Below are positions 1-7,773 of a stretch of 64,000 bases of DNA, one piece after another. Source of the DNA: Pseudomonas violetae (GTDB lineage Bacteria; Pseudomonadota; Gammaproteobacteria; Pseudomonadales; Pseudomonadaceae); NCBI RefSeq assembly GCF_023072615.1, contig NZ_JAKNRW010000023.1, forward strand, positions 1 through 64,000, given 5' to 3'. The notes beneath the pieces were generated by a model, which did not search any database, was not told the origin of the DNA, and worked only from the letters and a program-made list of their open reading frames with translations. A program made the position numbers and the translations under genes. Positions within the stretch are counted from its first letter, which is position 1. Every line of letters starts with the position of its first letter.

Positions 1-232
1 CGCGCGGCCAGCCGAGCATCGCCCGCGCCCAGTAGCGGCGCCGGGATTCGGCAGCCGAGAGGAATTCCTGGTACATCATCGGCTGCCGGCCACGGCGCAC
101 GCCCTGGTTGTCCCGGTAATCGGGAATGCCCGACGGTGTGCTGATGCCGGCTCCGGTCAGCACCACGAACGGTTGTTCGGCCATCAGGTGATTGAGCTGA
201 TCGAGTTGTTCGCGTATTCGGCCATCTAGCAT
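1..232 (-). CDS. Sir2-family NAD-dependent protein deacetylase (5' part only)
   Basis: Only the N-terminal 77 codons lie in the window; the gene runs off the left edge. The reading frame starts at an ATG whose complement is at 230-232. Early in the protein is the Sir2 NAD-binding signature VLTGAGISTPSGIPDYRD, followed by a GVRRGRQPMMYQEFL stretch typical of bacterial sirtuins. Sir2 enzymes remove acyl groups from lysine using NAD and release nicotinamide. The catalytic His and zinc cysteines would lie outside the window, so activity cannot be judged. Upstream of the start is a REP-type palindrome. Confidence 0.85.
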   Translation of the reverse strand, partial: MLDGRIREQLDQLNHLMAEQPFVVLTGAGISTPSGIPDYRDNQGVRRGRQPMMYQEFLSAAESRRRYWARAMLGWPR

Positions 233-260
233 ATTCAACACTCCAGAGATCTCCCCATTG

Positions 261-337
261 TAGGAGTTGCCGAAGGCTGCGATATCTTGATCTTTATAAA
301 TCAAAATCAAAAGATCGCAGCCTTCGGCAGCGCCTAC
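261..337. repeat. REP/REPIN palindrome, GCCGAAGGCTGCGAT type
   Basis: Two inverted arms, GCCGAAGGCTGCGAT and ATCGCAGCCTTCGGC, flank an AT-rich centre and are bordered by TAGGAG and a matching CGCCTA end. The same arms recur at 5520-5608. This is the layout of Pseudomonas REPIN elements, non-autonomous repeats mobilised by RAYT transposases. The apparent reading frame over this stretch is only the repeat. Confidence 0.85.
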
Positions 338-489
338 GCGGACCCCAGCCTGGCGTGTGATTTGCGCGCCTCACCCGCCTGCGCGGCGAGACCCAGTAGG
401 CGTGCGGTGGTCGTGGGAATGAACAGGACGCCAGGGGGTGTCCTGTGTGCATTTAGGCTAGTTCGCAGCCGCTGAGCCATTGCCTCAGG

Positions 490-1016
490 CGACGAAAATC
501 TCACCTGAAACACCGCCCGCCCCCTGTGGGTGTTGCTTGTATTGGAGTGTATCCGGTGTTGGCATCGGCGGGGCTCACGGCGCGGCGTTGCGGGCCCTGG
601 CGGAAAGGTTTGCGCTGTCGTGCCACGATTTGTCGTTGTCCTTCGGTGTGCCGACGCCCCTGGACGTCGGATTTGTGCGCGAGGTCATGGTCTTTCTCGA
701 CCACCACCAATGCCGTGTTGCGCGAAGCCGATTGCGACCTGCTGCTGGACATCAACACTGTGTACGTCAATTCGATCAATCATGGTTTTGATCCGCAGGC
801 GTTCCTGCTCGGCAGCGAGGCCGGCCGGGTGGTGGGCATGCACGTGGCCGGGCATTTCGACGAGTCCGACACCTTGAAGATCGACACCCACGGCGCCTCG
901 GTGAAACCGGCCGTCTGGTCATTGCTGGCGCAGGCCTATGCACGCTTCGGCGCGTAACCGACGTTGCTCGAACCTTTTTCGAGCGGGTCGCCGAACTCAG
1001 GCTCCTCGGCGATGCG
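490..1016 (+). pseudogene. HvfB-like DUF692 (MNIO family) protein remnant
   Basis: Pieces of a DUF692 protein occur in order but in three frames. Around 555-700 one frame reads GGAHGAALRALAERFALSCH and PLDVGFVREVMVFLDHH, matching the N-terminal part. A second frame from about 708 reads NAVLREADCDLLLDINTVYV, then NHGFD, HVAGH and DTHGASV, the metal-binding core. It stops at 955-957, where the family normally continues. After the stop, PTLLE and then FFERVAELRLLGDA (shifted frame) complete the C-terminus. A central segment of roughly 80 residues is missing at about 700-712. DUF692 proteins are multinuclear iron enzymes that modify ribosomal peptides. With a deletion, a stop and a frameshift this copy cannot be functional. 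Confidence 0.8.
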
Positions 1017-1311
1017 CGCTGGCGCGCAGTTTCCTGCGAGACCATCGCGCACGCACGCCGAAATTTGGCGAGAGCGCTGAAGAATTCGTCGGCTTTCTGG
1101 CCAGCATCCCGCCCGGCGACTGGCCAGGGTTCATGGTCGAGCTGGCGCATGACGAATGGGTCGAGATGGCGTTGCAGCAGAGCGCTGCCGAACCCTTGCC
1201 GGCCAGCGCTGCCGGGTCGTTACTGGAGCGGCCGTTGCAGATTTCACCGCTGGCCAGGCCTTGTTGCAGCAGCTGCATGGGGAAGGCGTGGTGGGTGGGG
1301 TGGCCCGGTAG
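1017..1311 (+). pseudogene. HvfC-like DUF2063 partner protein remnant
   Basis: Directly after the DUF692 remnant, one frame (about 1055-1200) reads EEFVGFLASI, DWPGFMVELAHDEWVEMALQ, the conserved ELAHxEWVExAL region of HvfC/DUF2063 proteins. After a frame change the C-terminal FTAGQALLQQLHGEGVVGG follows at about 1235-1305 and ends at a TAG at 1309-1311. The N-terminal half and the segment between these blocks are missing. HvfC-type proteins help DUF692 enzymes recognise their peptide substrates. Finding both partners decayed side by side supports loss of a whole hvfBC operon. No intact precursor peptide gene was recognised nearby. Confidence 0.7.
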
Positions 1312-1359
1312 GTGCGCTGAAACCTGCTCCGGGGGGGCGACGATGGCCGTGCTGGGGTC

Positions 1360-2295
1360 TTACAGCCGAAACACCAAAGCCTTCAACCCGCACTCGATAT
1401 CCGTGTCCGGAAACTCCGGCGGGTTCTCCAACCGTTGCTCAAACCGCAGGCTCGGCGCTTCTCGGGTCACGCCCTCGACCAGGAAGTCTGCACCCAATGC
1501 CGGGTCGTTCATACAGGCCAAAACAGTGCCTTGGGCTGCGAGCAGCTCCGGCAGCCGACGCAGCACCCGCTGGTAATCCTTGGTCAGCAAAAAGCTGCCT
1601 TTCTGAAAGGACGGCGGGTCGATGATCACCAGGTCATAGGGCCCCTTGCCGATCACTTTGCCCCAGGACTTGAACAGGTCATGGCCCAGAAACGTTACCT
1701 TGCCCAGGTCGTGGCCGTTCAGGCGGTGATTGTCGCGACCGCGGCTCAGGGCCGCGCTGGACATGTCCAGGTTGACCACATGCTCGGCGCCGCCTTCGAT
1801 TGCTGTCACGGAAAAGCCGCAAGTGTAGGCAAACAGATTGAGCACGCGCTTGCCCTGCGCATTGGCCCGCACCCAGTCGCGCCCGTAGCGCATATCGAGG
1901 AACAGGCCGTTGTTCTGCTTGCGGCCCAGGTCCACCCGATAGCGCAGGCCGCCCTCGGTGATGGTCATGTCATCGATGGCGTCCCCCACCAGCCATTCGG
2001 TGGTGCTCTGCAGCATGTAGCGATGCTGCAGTGCGAGGGTATGCGCGCCGCAGGCCACCCATGCGGGCGAGGCGGCGAGTCGCATCAGGTCTGCCTTCAA
2101 CGCCTCCAGTTGTGCCGCTGGCGGTTCCTTGAACAAGGACACCAGCACCACCCCTTGCAACCAGTCCACCGTCAACTGCTCCAGGCCCGGCCAGCACCGC
2201 CCGCGGCCGTGGAACAGCCGGCGGGTTTCGGCGGGGGCGTCTGCCAGGGCGGTCAGCAGATGAGCATGGAGGAGGGTGAGCGCGTCTGGGTTCAT
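1360..2295 (-). CDS. Class I SAM-dependent methyltransferase, RlmI-related
   Basis: A 311-residue protein. The C-terminal half carries a Rossmann methyltransferase core: VLNLFAYTCGFSVTAIEGGA (motif I), an acidic NLDMS after strand 2, and DLVIIDPPSFQKGSF, the DPPSF motif of the RlmI/RlmK 23S rRNA m5C methyltransferase group. The N-terminal region lacks a recognisable PUA domain, so it is not RlmI itself and its substrate is unknown. I chose the ATG at 2293-2295 (MNPDALTLL) because homologous proteins start there as far as I recall; an ATG 33 bases upstream has no ribosome-binding sequence. It converges with the hvf remnants. Confidence 0.8.
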   Translation of the reverse strand: MNPDALTLLHAHLLTALADAPAETRRLFHGRGRCWPGLEQLTVDWLQGVVLVSLFKEPPAAQLEALKADLMRLAASPAWVACGAHTLALQHRYMLQSTTEWLVGDAIDDMTITEGGLRYRVDLGRKQNNGLFLDMRYGRDWVRANAQGKRVLNLFAYTCGFSVTAIEGGAEHVVNLDMSSAALSRGRDNHRLNGHDLGKVTFLGHDLFKSWGKVIGKGPYDLVIIDPPSFQKGSFLLTKDYQRVLRRLPELLAAQGTVLACMNDPALGADFLVEGVTREAPSLRFEQRLENPPEFPDTDIECGLKALVFRL

Positions 2296-2465
2296 CGGCC
2301 TGGTTCGGTCATTTGAGAGGGTCGGCATTTAACCACAACTTTGGCCAACGGCTGCTTTGCGGGTGTCGGGAGTTATCACGTTTAATTTAACTTTTCGTGA
2401 GGATTTGGCGATCTGAGCGCCCACATACTAGGCTCCATCGAACAACCGCCGCCGGGAGAGCCACC

Positions 2466-3077
2466 ATGTTGCAGCAACCCACGGTCAATACACATCCGCG
2501 CTGGCTAAGGCTGACCCACTGGCTCAATGCCTTGGCGGTACTGGTGATGGTGGCCAGCGGCTGGCGCATCTACAACGCCTCGCCGCTCTACGATTTCAGT
2601 TTCCCCACGTCGATCACTCTGGGCGGCTGGCTCGGCGGCGCGTTGCAATGGCATTTCGCAGCGATGTGGTTGCTGGCCATTAACGGTGTCATTTATCTGC
2701 TGGTCAACCTCATTAGTGGGCGCCTGTCGCGACGGTTTTTTCCCCTGTCGCCTAAAGGTTTCGGGCACGACCTGCTGGCCGCGCTGCGAGGCAAATTAGG
2801 GCATGCGGACCTGCGCCAGTACAACCAGGTGCAGCGGCTGGCCTACCTGTTCGTGATGCTCGACATCGCGCTGCTGGTGGTCTCCGGGCTGGTGCTGTGG
2901 AAGTCCGTGCAGTTCCCGTTGTTACGCGAGCTGCTGGGCGGTTACGACGCGGCGCGGCACGTGCACTTCATTGCCATGGCGCTGTTGCTGGGGTTTGTCG
3001 CGGTGCACCTGGTGATGGTTGCGCTGGTCCCGAAAACGCTGGTCGCGATGCTGTTCGGTCACAAGGAACCATTATGA
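2466..3077 (+). CDS. Cytochrome b561-type membrane subunit, partner of molybdoenzyme
   Basis: A 203-residue membrane protein with about four hydrophobic helices (roughly residues 15-35, 55-80, 120-145, 165-195). Histidines in or near the helices (THWLNAL, QWHFAAMW, HVHFIAMA, VAVHLVMV) fit two b-type haems. The stop codon overlaps the ATG of the next gene (ATGA), so the two are translationally coupled. The role inferred from family and context is to pass electrons from the quinol pool to the periplasmic molybdoenzyme encoded next, as YedZ/MsrQ does for YedY/MsrP. A GGGAG ribosome-binding sequence precedes the ATG. It belongs to the cytochrome b561 branch rather than clearly to MsrQ. Confidence 0.85.
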   Translation: MLQQPTVNTHPRWLRLTHWLNALAVLVMVASGWRIYNASPLYDFSFPTSITLGGWLGGALQWHFAAMWLLAINGVIYLLVNLISGRLSRRFFPLSPKGFGHDLLAALRGKLGHADLRQYNQVQRLAYLFVMLDIALLVVSGLVLWKSVQFPLLRELLGGYDAARHVHFIAMALLLGFVAVHLVMVALVPKTLVAMLFGHKEPL

Positions 3078-3859
3078 AAAAGCGCATTCAAGGACTTGGG
3101 CTCGATGAAGCGTCCATTCTCGCCGACGCCCGCAAAATCATTGCCCCGCAAATCGAAGACCGCTCGCGCCGCTCCTTTCTGCTGCGTGGTCTGACCCTCG
3201 GCGGGGTAGCGATGTTGTCCGGCTGCAACCTGACCGACAACGACAGCGTCGAGAGCGCATTGTCTTCCATGTCGCGCTTCAATGATCGGGTTCAGGGCTG
3301 GTTGTTCAACCCCAATGCACTGGCGCCAACCTACCCTGCGTCGATGATCACCCGGCCGTTTCCGTTCAATGCGTTCTACGGCATCGACGAGGCGCCGACC
3401 GTTGAGGCAGACAGTTATCGGCTGGAAGTTACCGGACTGGTCGCCGACAAACGCAGCTGGCGCCTGGAGGAACTGCGTGCCATGGCCCAGACCGAACAAA
3501 TCACTCGGCACATTTGCGTAGAAGGCTGGAGCGCGATTGGCCGCTGGGGCGGGGTGCGGTTCAGCGATTTCCTCAGGCGCATCGGTGCCGATACGGACGC
3601 CAAATACGTCGGCTTCAAATGCGCGGACGATTACTACACCAGCATCGACATGGCCACCGCACTCCACTCGCAAACCCTGCTGACACTGACCTATGACGGC
3701 GCGGTGCTACCGCGCGAGTACGGCTTCCCGATGAAGCTGCGTATGCCAACCAAGCTGGGATACAAAAATCCCAAGCACATCCAGGCGATTTTCGTCAGCA
3801 ATACCTATACCGGCGGCTACTGGGAAGACCAGGGCTACAACTGGTTCGGGGGTAGCTGA
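3074..3859 (+). CDS. Tat-exported sulfite-oxidase-family molybdopterin oxidoreductase (MsrP/YedY-like)
   Basis: A 261-residue protein. Near residues 36-42 is a twin-arginine signal, SRRSFLLRG, followed by a hydrophobic run ending near a cysteine (LSGCNL), so export folded to the periplasm is expected. The oxidoreductase domain contains RHICVEGWSAIGRW, where the Cys would coordinate molybdenum, and the family C-terminal block MKLRMPTKLGYKNPKHI. This is the sulfite oxidase/YedY fold. YedY (MsrP) reduces methionine sulfoxide in periplasmic proteins. It overlaps the cytochrome b gene by four bases and is followed after 72 bases by a methionine-rich secreted protein, a combination that suggests methionine sulfoxide repair. 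The substrate is inferred, not shown. Confidence 0.85.
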   Translation: MKKRIQGLGLDEASILADARKIIAPQIEDRSRRSFLLRGLTLGGVAMLSGCNLTDNDSVESALSSMSRFNDRVQGWLFNPNALAPTYPASMITRPFPFNAFYGIDEAPTVEADSYRLEVTGLVADKRSWRLEELRAMAQTEQITRHICVEGWSAIGRWGGVRFSDFLRRIGADTDAKYVGFKCADDYYTSIDMATALHSQTLLTLTYDGAVLPREYGFPMKLRMPTKLGYKNPKHIQAIFVSNTYTGGYWEDQGYNWFGGS

Positions 3860-3931
3860 CGAGCATCCGTCAGGTTTAACCGCGCAGCCCGCGCTGCGCT
3901 CATTCGTAAGCCAAGCTTCAGGAGATTCAAC

Positions 3932-4228
3932 ATGAAAAAATTGACCAGCGTTGTTCTGTCCATGTGTCTCGCAGTGGGCGCCGCCAGCGTGTTTGCCGCC
4001 GATACGATGAGCAATGACAGCATGAGCAAGGACTCGATGTCCAAGGATGCCATGAAGAAAGACGCGATGAAAAAAGACGGCATGAGCAAGGATGCGATGA
4101 AGAAGGACCACATGTCCAACGACTCCATGTCCAAGGACAATATGTCCAAGGATTCCATGAGCAAGGACGGGATGAAAAAGGACGCAATGTCCAAAGACGC
4201 CATGAAGAAGGATGACATGGCCAAGTGA
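3932..4228 (+). CDS. Secreted pentapeptide MxKDx repeat protein, methionine-rich
   Basis: A 98-residue protein. Residues 1-22 form a signal peptide (cleavage after SVFA). The mature part is built almost only of five-residue units of the type M-(S/K)-(K/N)-D-x, about 14 in tandem, giving 15 Met in 76 residues and no Cys. This is the TIGR02953-type MxKDx family, whose function is not established. A strong AGGAGA ribosome-binding sequence precedes the ATG. Position just after a cytochrome b/molybdoenzyme pair resembles the MrpX methionine-rich peptide described in Azospira suillum, which scavenges hypochlorite and is regenerated by YedY1. That role is an inference here. Lys/Asp alternation makes the chain very soluble and probably disordered. 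Confidence 0.85.
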   Translation: MKKLTSVVLSMCLAVGAASVFAADTMSNDSMSKDSMSKDAMKKDAMKKDGMSKDAMKKDHMSNDSMSKDNMSKDSMSKDGMKKDAMSKDAMKKDDMAK

Positions 4229-4300
4229 TTTTTGCCCTCTGTCGTGGGCTGGACGCCTGATTTTGTCGACTGACTGTATCAAAAGTGAATTTCCGCCGAG

Positions 4301-4328
4301 TCCGCTGCTCATACCTGTAGGCAGCGGA
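4301..4328. repeat. Inverted repeat between mxkdx gene and receiver gene
   Basis: TCCGCTGC at 4301-4308 pairs with GCAGCGGA at 4321-4328 around a 12-base loop, followed only by TTTGAG. It could act as a weak terminator or processing hairpin separating the secreted repeat gene from the receiver gene. Confidence 0.45.
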
Positions 4329-4371
4329 TTTGAGCCCGCGAAATTTCGAGCAATCAGGGAGTGGCAGCGTC

Positions 4372-4782
4372 ATGAGTCCAGTCACAACGGCAAGCGATCA
4401 CCTTCCCGACGGGTTGATCCTTGTGGTCGAGGATGATCCGTTGATCCTGGAGTTTCTCTGCGAAATTCTTCAGGACGAGGGTTTTACCGTTGAACCCAAG
4501 ATCAGTGCGGACGCTGCATCGGTCTATCTGGAGCAGCATTCAAACAAGGTCAGCTTATTGCTGACCGATATCACCATGCCTGGCAAACTCAACGGAGCCG
4601 ACCTGGCAAACCAGTTCGGCGATCGTTGGCCGGACAAGCCGATCATGATCATGTCAGGTTTCGAAACGCCGGAAACTTCCGGCGTACGGCACGACGTTTC
4701 TTTCATCAAGAAGCCTTGGGCGCTCGGGCAATTGCTCGATTGCGTAGAAGGAGCACTGAAGAAAGCGCCAGTGCAACGTTGA
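4372..4782 (+). CDS. Single-domain response regulator (receiver only)
   Basis: A 136-residue protein consisting of one receiver domain. Visible are the acidic pair VVEDDPLILEF, the phospho-acceptor Asp in LLLTDITMPGKLNGADLA, the switch Ser/Thr in IMIMSGFETP and the Lys in FIKKPWALGQLL. There is no DNA-binding or enzymatic output domain, so it acts by protein contact or phosphotransfer. I prefer the ATG at 4372, which has GGGAG about ten bases upstream, over an ATG 42 bases earlier. No cognate kinase is adjacent. A link to the redox module upstream is possible but unproven. Confidence 0.8.
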   Translation: MSPVTTASDHLPDGLILVVEDDPLILEFLCEILQDEGFTVEPKISADAASVYLEQHSNKVSLLLTDITMPGKLNGADLANQFGDRWPDKPIMIMSGFETPETSGVRHDVSFIKKPWALGQLLDCVEGALKKAPVQR

Positions 4783-4833
4783 TCCTGTACATTCCCTGAA
4801 AACCCGCCTGTTATCTGGATAGGAAGTTTGCCT

Positions 4834-5502
4834 TTGCCTGCTGACGACGCTGTCTTCAATTCCCCTTATCGCGCCTTTCTCTTCGACATGGATGGCACCG
4901 TTCTCAACTCCATTGCTGCGGCAGAGCGAATCTGGACCACCTGGGCCCTGCGCCACGGCCTGGATGTCGCTGCGTTCCTGCCGACCATTCATGGCGCACG
5001 CGCCATCGACACGGTTAATCGCCAGGGTTTGGCAGGAATAGACGCACAGGCGGAAGCGGCGTGGGTGACCCAGGCTGAGGTCGAGGATGTCGAGGGGATT
5101 GTCGAGGTGTCAGGCGCTGCGCGATTCCTGCAATCGCTGCCGGCCAGACAGTGGGCGATAGTCACTTCGGCGCCTCGTGCATTGGCGTTGCGCCGGATGG
5201 CGGCGGCCGGTATTGCGGTGCCCGAGGTGATGATCACCGCCGAGGAGGTCAGCGCGGGCAAGCCTGATCCTGCCGGTTACAAGTTGGCGGCTGAGCGTTT
5301 GGGCGTCGAGATTGGCGAGTGCCTGATTTTTGAAGACGCCAGTGTCGGTATTCAGGCGGCTGAGGCGTCCGGGGCTGACCTGCTGGTGATCACCTCGACG
5401 CATCCGCACCCGATAGACACTGCGCACGCGACGCTGCAAAGCTATGAGCGGGTGAGTGTTGCAGTGGCGGATGACGGGCGACTCAGCCTGCAAAACCACT
5501 GA
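4834..5502 (+). CDS. HAD-superfamily phosphatase (sugar phosphatase/PGP-like)
   Basis: A 222-residue hydrolase. Motif I is FLFDMDGTVLNS, with both catalytic Asp residues. Motif II is IVTSAP, motif III is the Lys in AGKPDP, and motif IV is LIFEDASVGIQAAEASG. The helical cap between residues about 25 and 90 places it with beta-phosphoglucomutase/YfbT-like phosphatases acting on small phosphorylated sugars. There is no ATG at the right place: TTG codons occur at 4828 and 4834, and AGGAAG at 4821-4826 is well spaced only for 4834. A REPIN follows the stop. Confidence 0.8.
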   Translation: MPADDAVFNSPYRAFLFDMDGTVLNSIAAAERIWTTWALRHGLDVAAFLPTIHGARAIDTVNRQGLAGIDAQAEAAWVTQAEVEDVEGIVEVSGAARFLQSLPARQWAIVTSAPRALALRRMAAAGIAVPEVMITAEEVSAGKPDPAGYKLAAERLGVEIGECLIFEDASVGIQAAEASGADLLVITSTHPHPIDTAHATLQSYERVSVAVADDGRLSLQNH

Positions 5503-5519
5503 GTTCGCGGTTAACTGCC

Positions 5520-5608
5520 TAGGAGCTGCCGAAGGCTGCGATCTGTTGATCTTGGGCATTCCAGCCGCGCCCAAAATCAACAGATCGCAGCCGGCGGCAG
5601 CTCCTACA
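5520..5608. repeat. REPIN palindrome between two convergent genes
   Basis: GCTGCCGAAGGCTGCGATC and its near-perfect complement GATCGCAGCCGGCGGCAGC face each other, bordered by TAGGAG and CTCCTACA. It is the same family as 261-337. It lies between the 3' ends of the HAD gene and the DUF2388 gene, where a strong hairpin could end or protect both transcripts. Confidence 0.88.
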
Positions 5609-5632
5609 GGGTGTCGCAGGACTTGGGTCGGT

Positions 5633-5950
5633 CTATTGCCCCGACGCCGCGCCATCATTGATCAGGATTGCCCGAGCCAGGTCTTCATCGGTGGCGTTCA
5701 AACCGGGGTTGTCCTGGCGGATCTGATGCATCACCGACTCCAGATACACCCCGCGAATGGCCCCACCACTGGCAACGAAACTTGAGGCATCGTCTTTGGC
5801 GGGAATCATCAATTTGTGATCCTTGAACGTCGAATACAGCGAAGCTGAAACACCCGCCGAAGTGGCGACCTCGCCGGCATCGACTTTGGCCATGGCAGAA
5901 CCGAATGGCAAACAAAGTACCAGGGAAGAAATCAGAAATAGACGGCGCAT
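5633..5950 (-). CDS. DUF2388 secreted protein
   Basis: A 105-residue protein with a signal peptide at residues 1-21 (MRRLFLISSLVLCLPFGSAM). The mature part contains SASLYSTFKD, the block SSFVASGGAIRGVYLES, and a C-terminal helix DEDLARAILI, matching the Pseudomonas-specific DUF2388/TIGR02448 family. Function is unknown. The start was set at the ATG preceded by GGAGGA seven bases upstream; an earlier in-frame start would add 14 residues before the signal peptide and is unlikely. Confidence 0.85.
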   Translation of the reverse strand: MRRLFLISSLVLCLPFGSAMAKVDAGEVATSAGVSASLYSTFKDHKLMIPAKDDASSFVASGGAIRGVYLESVMHQIRQDNPGLNATDEDLARAILINDGAASGQ

Positions 5951-6133
5951 GACGGTGTCCTCCGACAGCTTGAAGCGTAAGGGAATTACCACATAGCTTA
6001 GGATGCTCCCTGGGGCTCAGTAGTTCCTTGACGGGCAGATAATCATTTCCCGCGACCGATGATCAGGGCCCGGGCCGCCGTGGCTCACCGGGTCTATGCT
6101 TGCCAGTGCACCCATCGCAATGGGAGAACTGCA

Positions 6134-6727
6134 ATGATCAACACAGCCACTGCCTGCCTGCTTGCCGATTACAAGCGCTGGGCGGATCTGCGCCTGTTCG
6201 ACAGCCTGGCTGCACTGCCACCGGGTGAAGTCGATAAACACCGAGTGTCGGTGTTCAGCAATATGATTGGCACCTTAAACCACATCTATGTGGTGGACTG
6301 TATCTGGCAAGCACACCTAGAAGGCCGCGGACACGGCTTCAAGACCTCACACGATCTGCTCCACGCCGAATTGCCCGAACTGCGCCAGGCGCAAAAGGAC
6401 ATCGATTCCTGGTACTGCGACTGGAGCGCCAGGCAGACCGACGCCTCGCTGCTCAAACCGGTCGAGTTTGTGTTTGTCTCCGGCGAAAACGGCACTATGA
6501 GCGCTGGTGCAATGCTGATGCACGTGATCAACCATGCCAGCTATCACCGCGGCTGGGTGGTGCAGATGTATTTCGAGATCCCGGCCATGCCGCCCGTGAC
6601 GGACCTGCCGGTGTTCCTGCGCGAGCAGGATCCACCGTTCAAGACGCAGAAAGCACCGGCAGCGGCGCCGACATGTGTTGGGCTATTCGCGAGCGCAACC
6701 AACGTTCTGCCGGATCGTTATCGTTGA
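6134..6727 (+). CDS. DinB-family protein
   Basis: A 197-residue protein. It starts TACLLADYKRWADLRLFDSL, contains TLNHIYVVDCIW with the first metal-ligand His, and later MLMHVINHASYHRGWVVQ with the HxxYHRG motif. These histidines form the metal site of DinB/YfiT-type four-helix proteins, which include thiol-dependent S-transferases. Substrate is unknown. GGGAGA precedes the ATG. The last 30 or so residues run into and overlap the 3' end of the convergent LysR gene by 89 bases; this tail is not part of the conserved fold, so the original stop may have been lost. Confidence 0.85.
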   Translation: MINTATACLLADYKRWADLRLFDSLAALPPGEVDKHRVSVFSNMIGTLNHIYVVDCIWQAHLEGRGHGFKTSHDLLHAELPELRQAQKDIDSWYCDWSARQTDASLLKPVEFVFVSGENGTMSAGAMLMHVINHASYHRGWVVQMYFEIPAMPPVTDLPVFLREQDPPFKTQKAPAAAPTCVGLFASATNVLPDRYR

Positions 6728-7568
6728 CGCCGTTCCACACCATCGAGAGCTCCGACAGCACCATGTCGAACGGCGGTTCGTCGGCACGCAACTGGTTGCT
6801 GCCTTCGATCAAGGCGCACGCTGCGTAGTCCGGCACCGTGGCAAGCATCTCCGTGCCCGCAAGCAATGCGCGCAGGCCAGAGAACTGCGGCACCGCCAAC
6901 ACCACCCGGCGTGAGCGGCCGATGCGCGCGAGGTCGTTGTCGATAGCGCCGGTCAGGTCCCCGGAAAACGACACCAGCGCATGGGGCCGCTCGCAGAATT
7001 CATCCAGGGTCAGGGGCCCGGGGCGATCGTCACCGCGCAGGATCTTCACGCTCAGGTCCCGCAGTTTCTTGCGCTTGGCGTTGGCCGGCAGTTCAGTGGT
7101 GTAGCTGATGCCTACGGATATCTCGCCGCTGGCGAGCATCGATGACATCAGCAGAAAATTTACCCGCCGCACCACCACCACGACGTTCTGCGCCTCGTCG
7201 CGGATCTGCTTGAGCAAAGGCGGAAACAGGCCAAACTCGGCATCGTCGGACAGGCCGATACGAAACACGTCGCGACTGGTAGACGGGTCAAAATCCTTGG
7301 CCCGGCTGACCGCCCCGGAAATGGTGTCCATCGCTGGCTGCAACTCCTTGAGAATCTGCAGGGCGCGCTGAGTCGGTTCAAGGCTGCGGCCATTGCGCAC
7401 CAGCAACGGGTCGTCAAACAAATCGCGCAACCGCGCCAGTGCCGCACTCACCGCAGGCTGGCCCAGGAACAGCTTTTCCCCGGCACGGGTGAGGTTTTTT
7501 TCGAACATCAGGGTCTCGAAAATCACCAGCAGGTTCATGTCCACGCGGCGCAGGTCGTTGCGGTTCAT
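6639..7568 (-). CDS. LysR-family transcriptional regulator
   Basis: A 309-residue LysR protein. The winged helix-turn-helix is at residues 10-70 (LVIFETLMFEKNLTRAGEKL, GQPAVSAALARLRDLFDDPL), followed by the co-inducer domain. It is divergent from an SDR gene 205 bases away and is probably its regulator, since LysR proteins usually control the divergent gene. I set the start at the ATG giving MNRNDLRRVDMNLL, because the frame upstream adds 22 unlike residues. Its 3' end overlaps the DinB gene on the other strand. Confidence 0.85.
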   Translation of the reverse strand: MNRNDLRRVDMNLLVIFETLMFEKNLTRAGEKLFLGQPAVSAALARLRDLFDDPLLVRNGRSLEPTQRALQILKELQPAMDTISGAVSRAKDFDPSTSRDVFRIGLSDDAEFGLFPPLLKQIRDEAQNVVVVVRRVNFLLMSSMLASGEISVGISYTTELPANAKRKKLRDLSVKILRGDDRPGPLTLDEFCERPHALVSFSGDLTGAIDNDLARIGRSRRVVLAVPQFSGLRALLAGTEMLATVPDYAACALIEGSNQLRADEPPFDMVLSELSMVWNGVNDNDPAERWLRSRIAQHMSAPLPVLSAS

Positions 7569-7773
7569 GGTGGGGGGCTCGCAGGTTTCTTGAGGTTTTC
7601 TCAGTAAAGCATCAAAGGTGGGGGAGGCGCGCATGATCGGTTAATAGAACGTCAACAAGGATCGTCGAAAATGCATCGTAAGCTGCGAAACAAGTCCGCC
7701 CTCGTTTACTACCATTTACTGTCCATGTCCTGGTGTCCGAACGGGCGCCGTTGCCAACGATGGGAGCTTGAGC

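Noticed and set aside
287..475. Short open frame over the first REPIN
   Set aside because: It translates the palindrome itself and has no ribosome-binding sequence or protein-like composition.
1435..2316. Long open frame opposite the methyltransferase gene
   Set aside because: It is the antisense of a clear methyltransferase; His/Gln/Gly-rich composition is typical of high-GC shadow frames.
7569..7773. LysR T-N11-A operator between the LysR and SDR genes
   Set aside because: No convincing palindrome was found in the gap.
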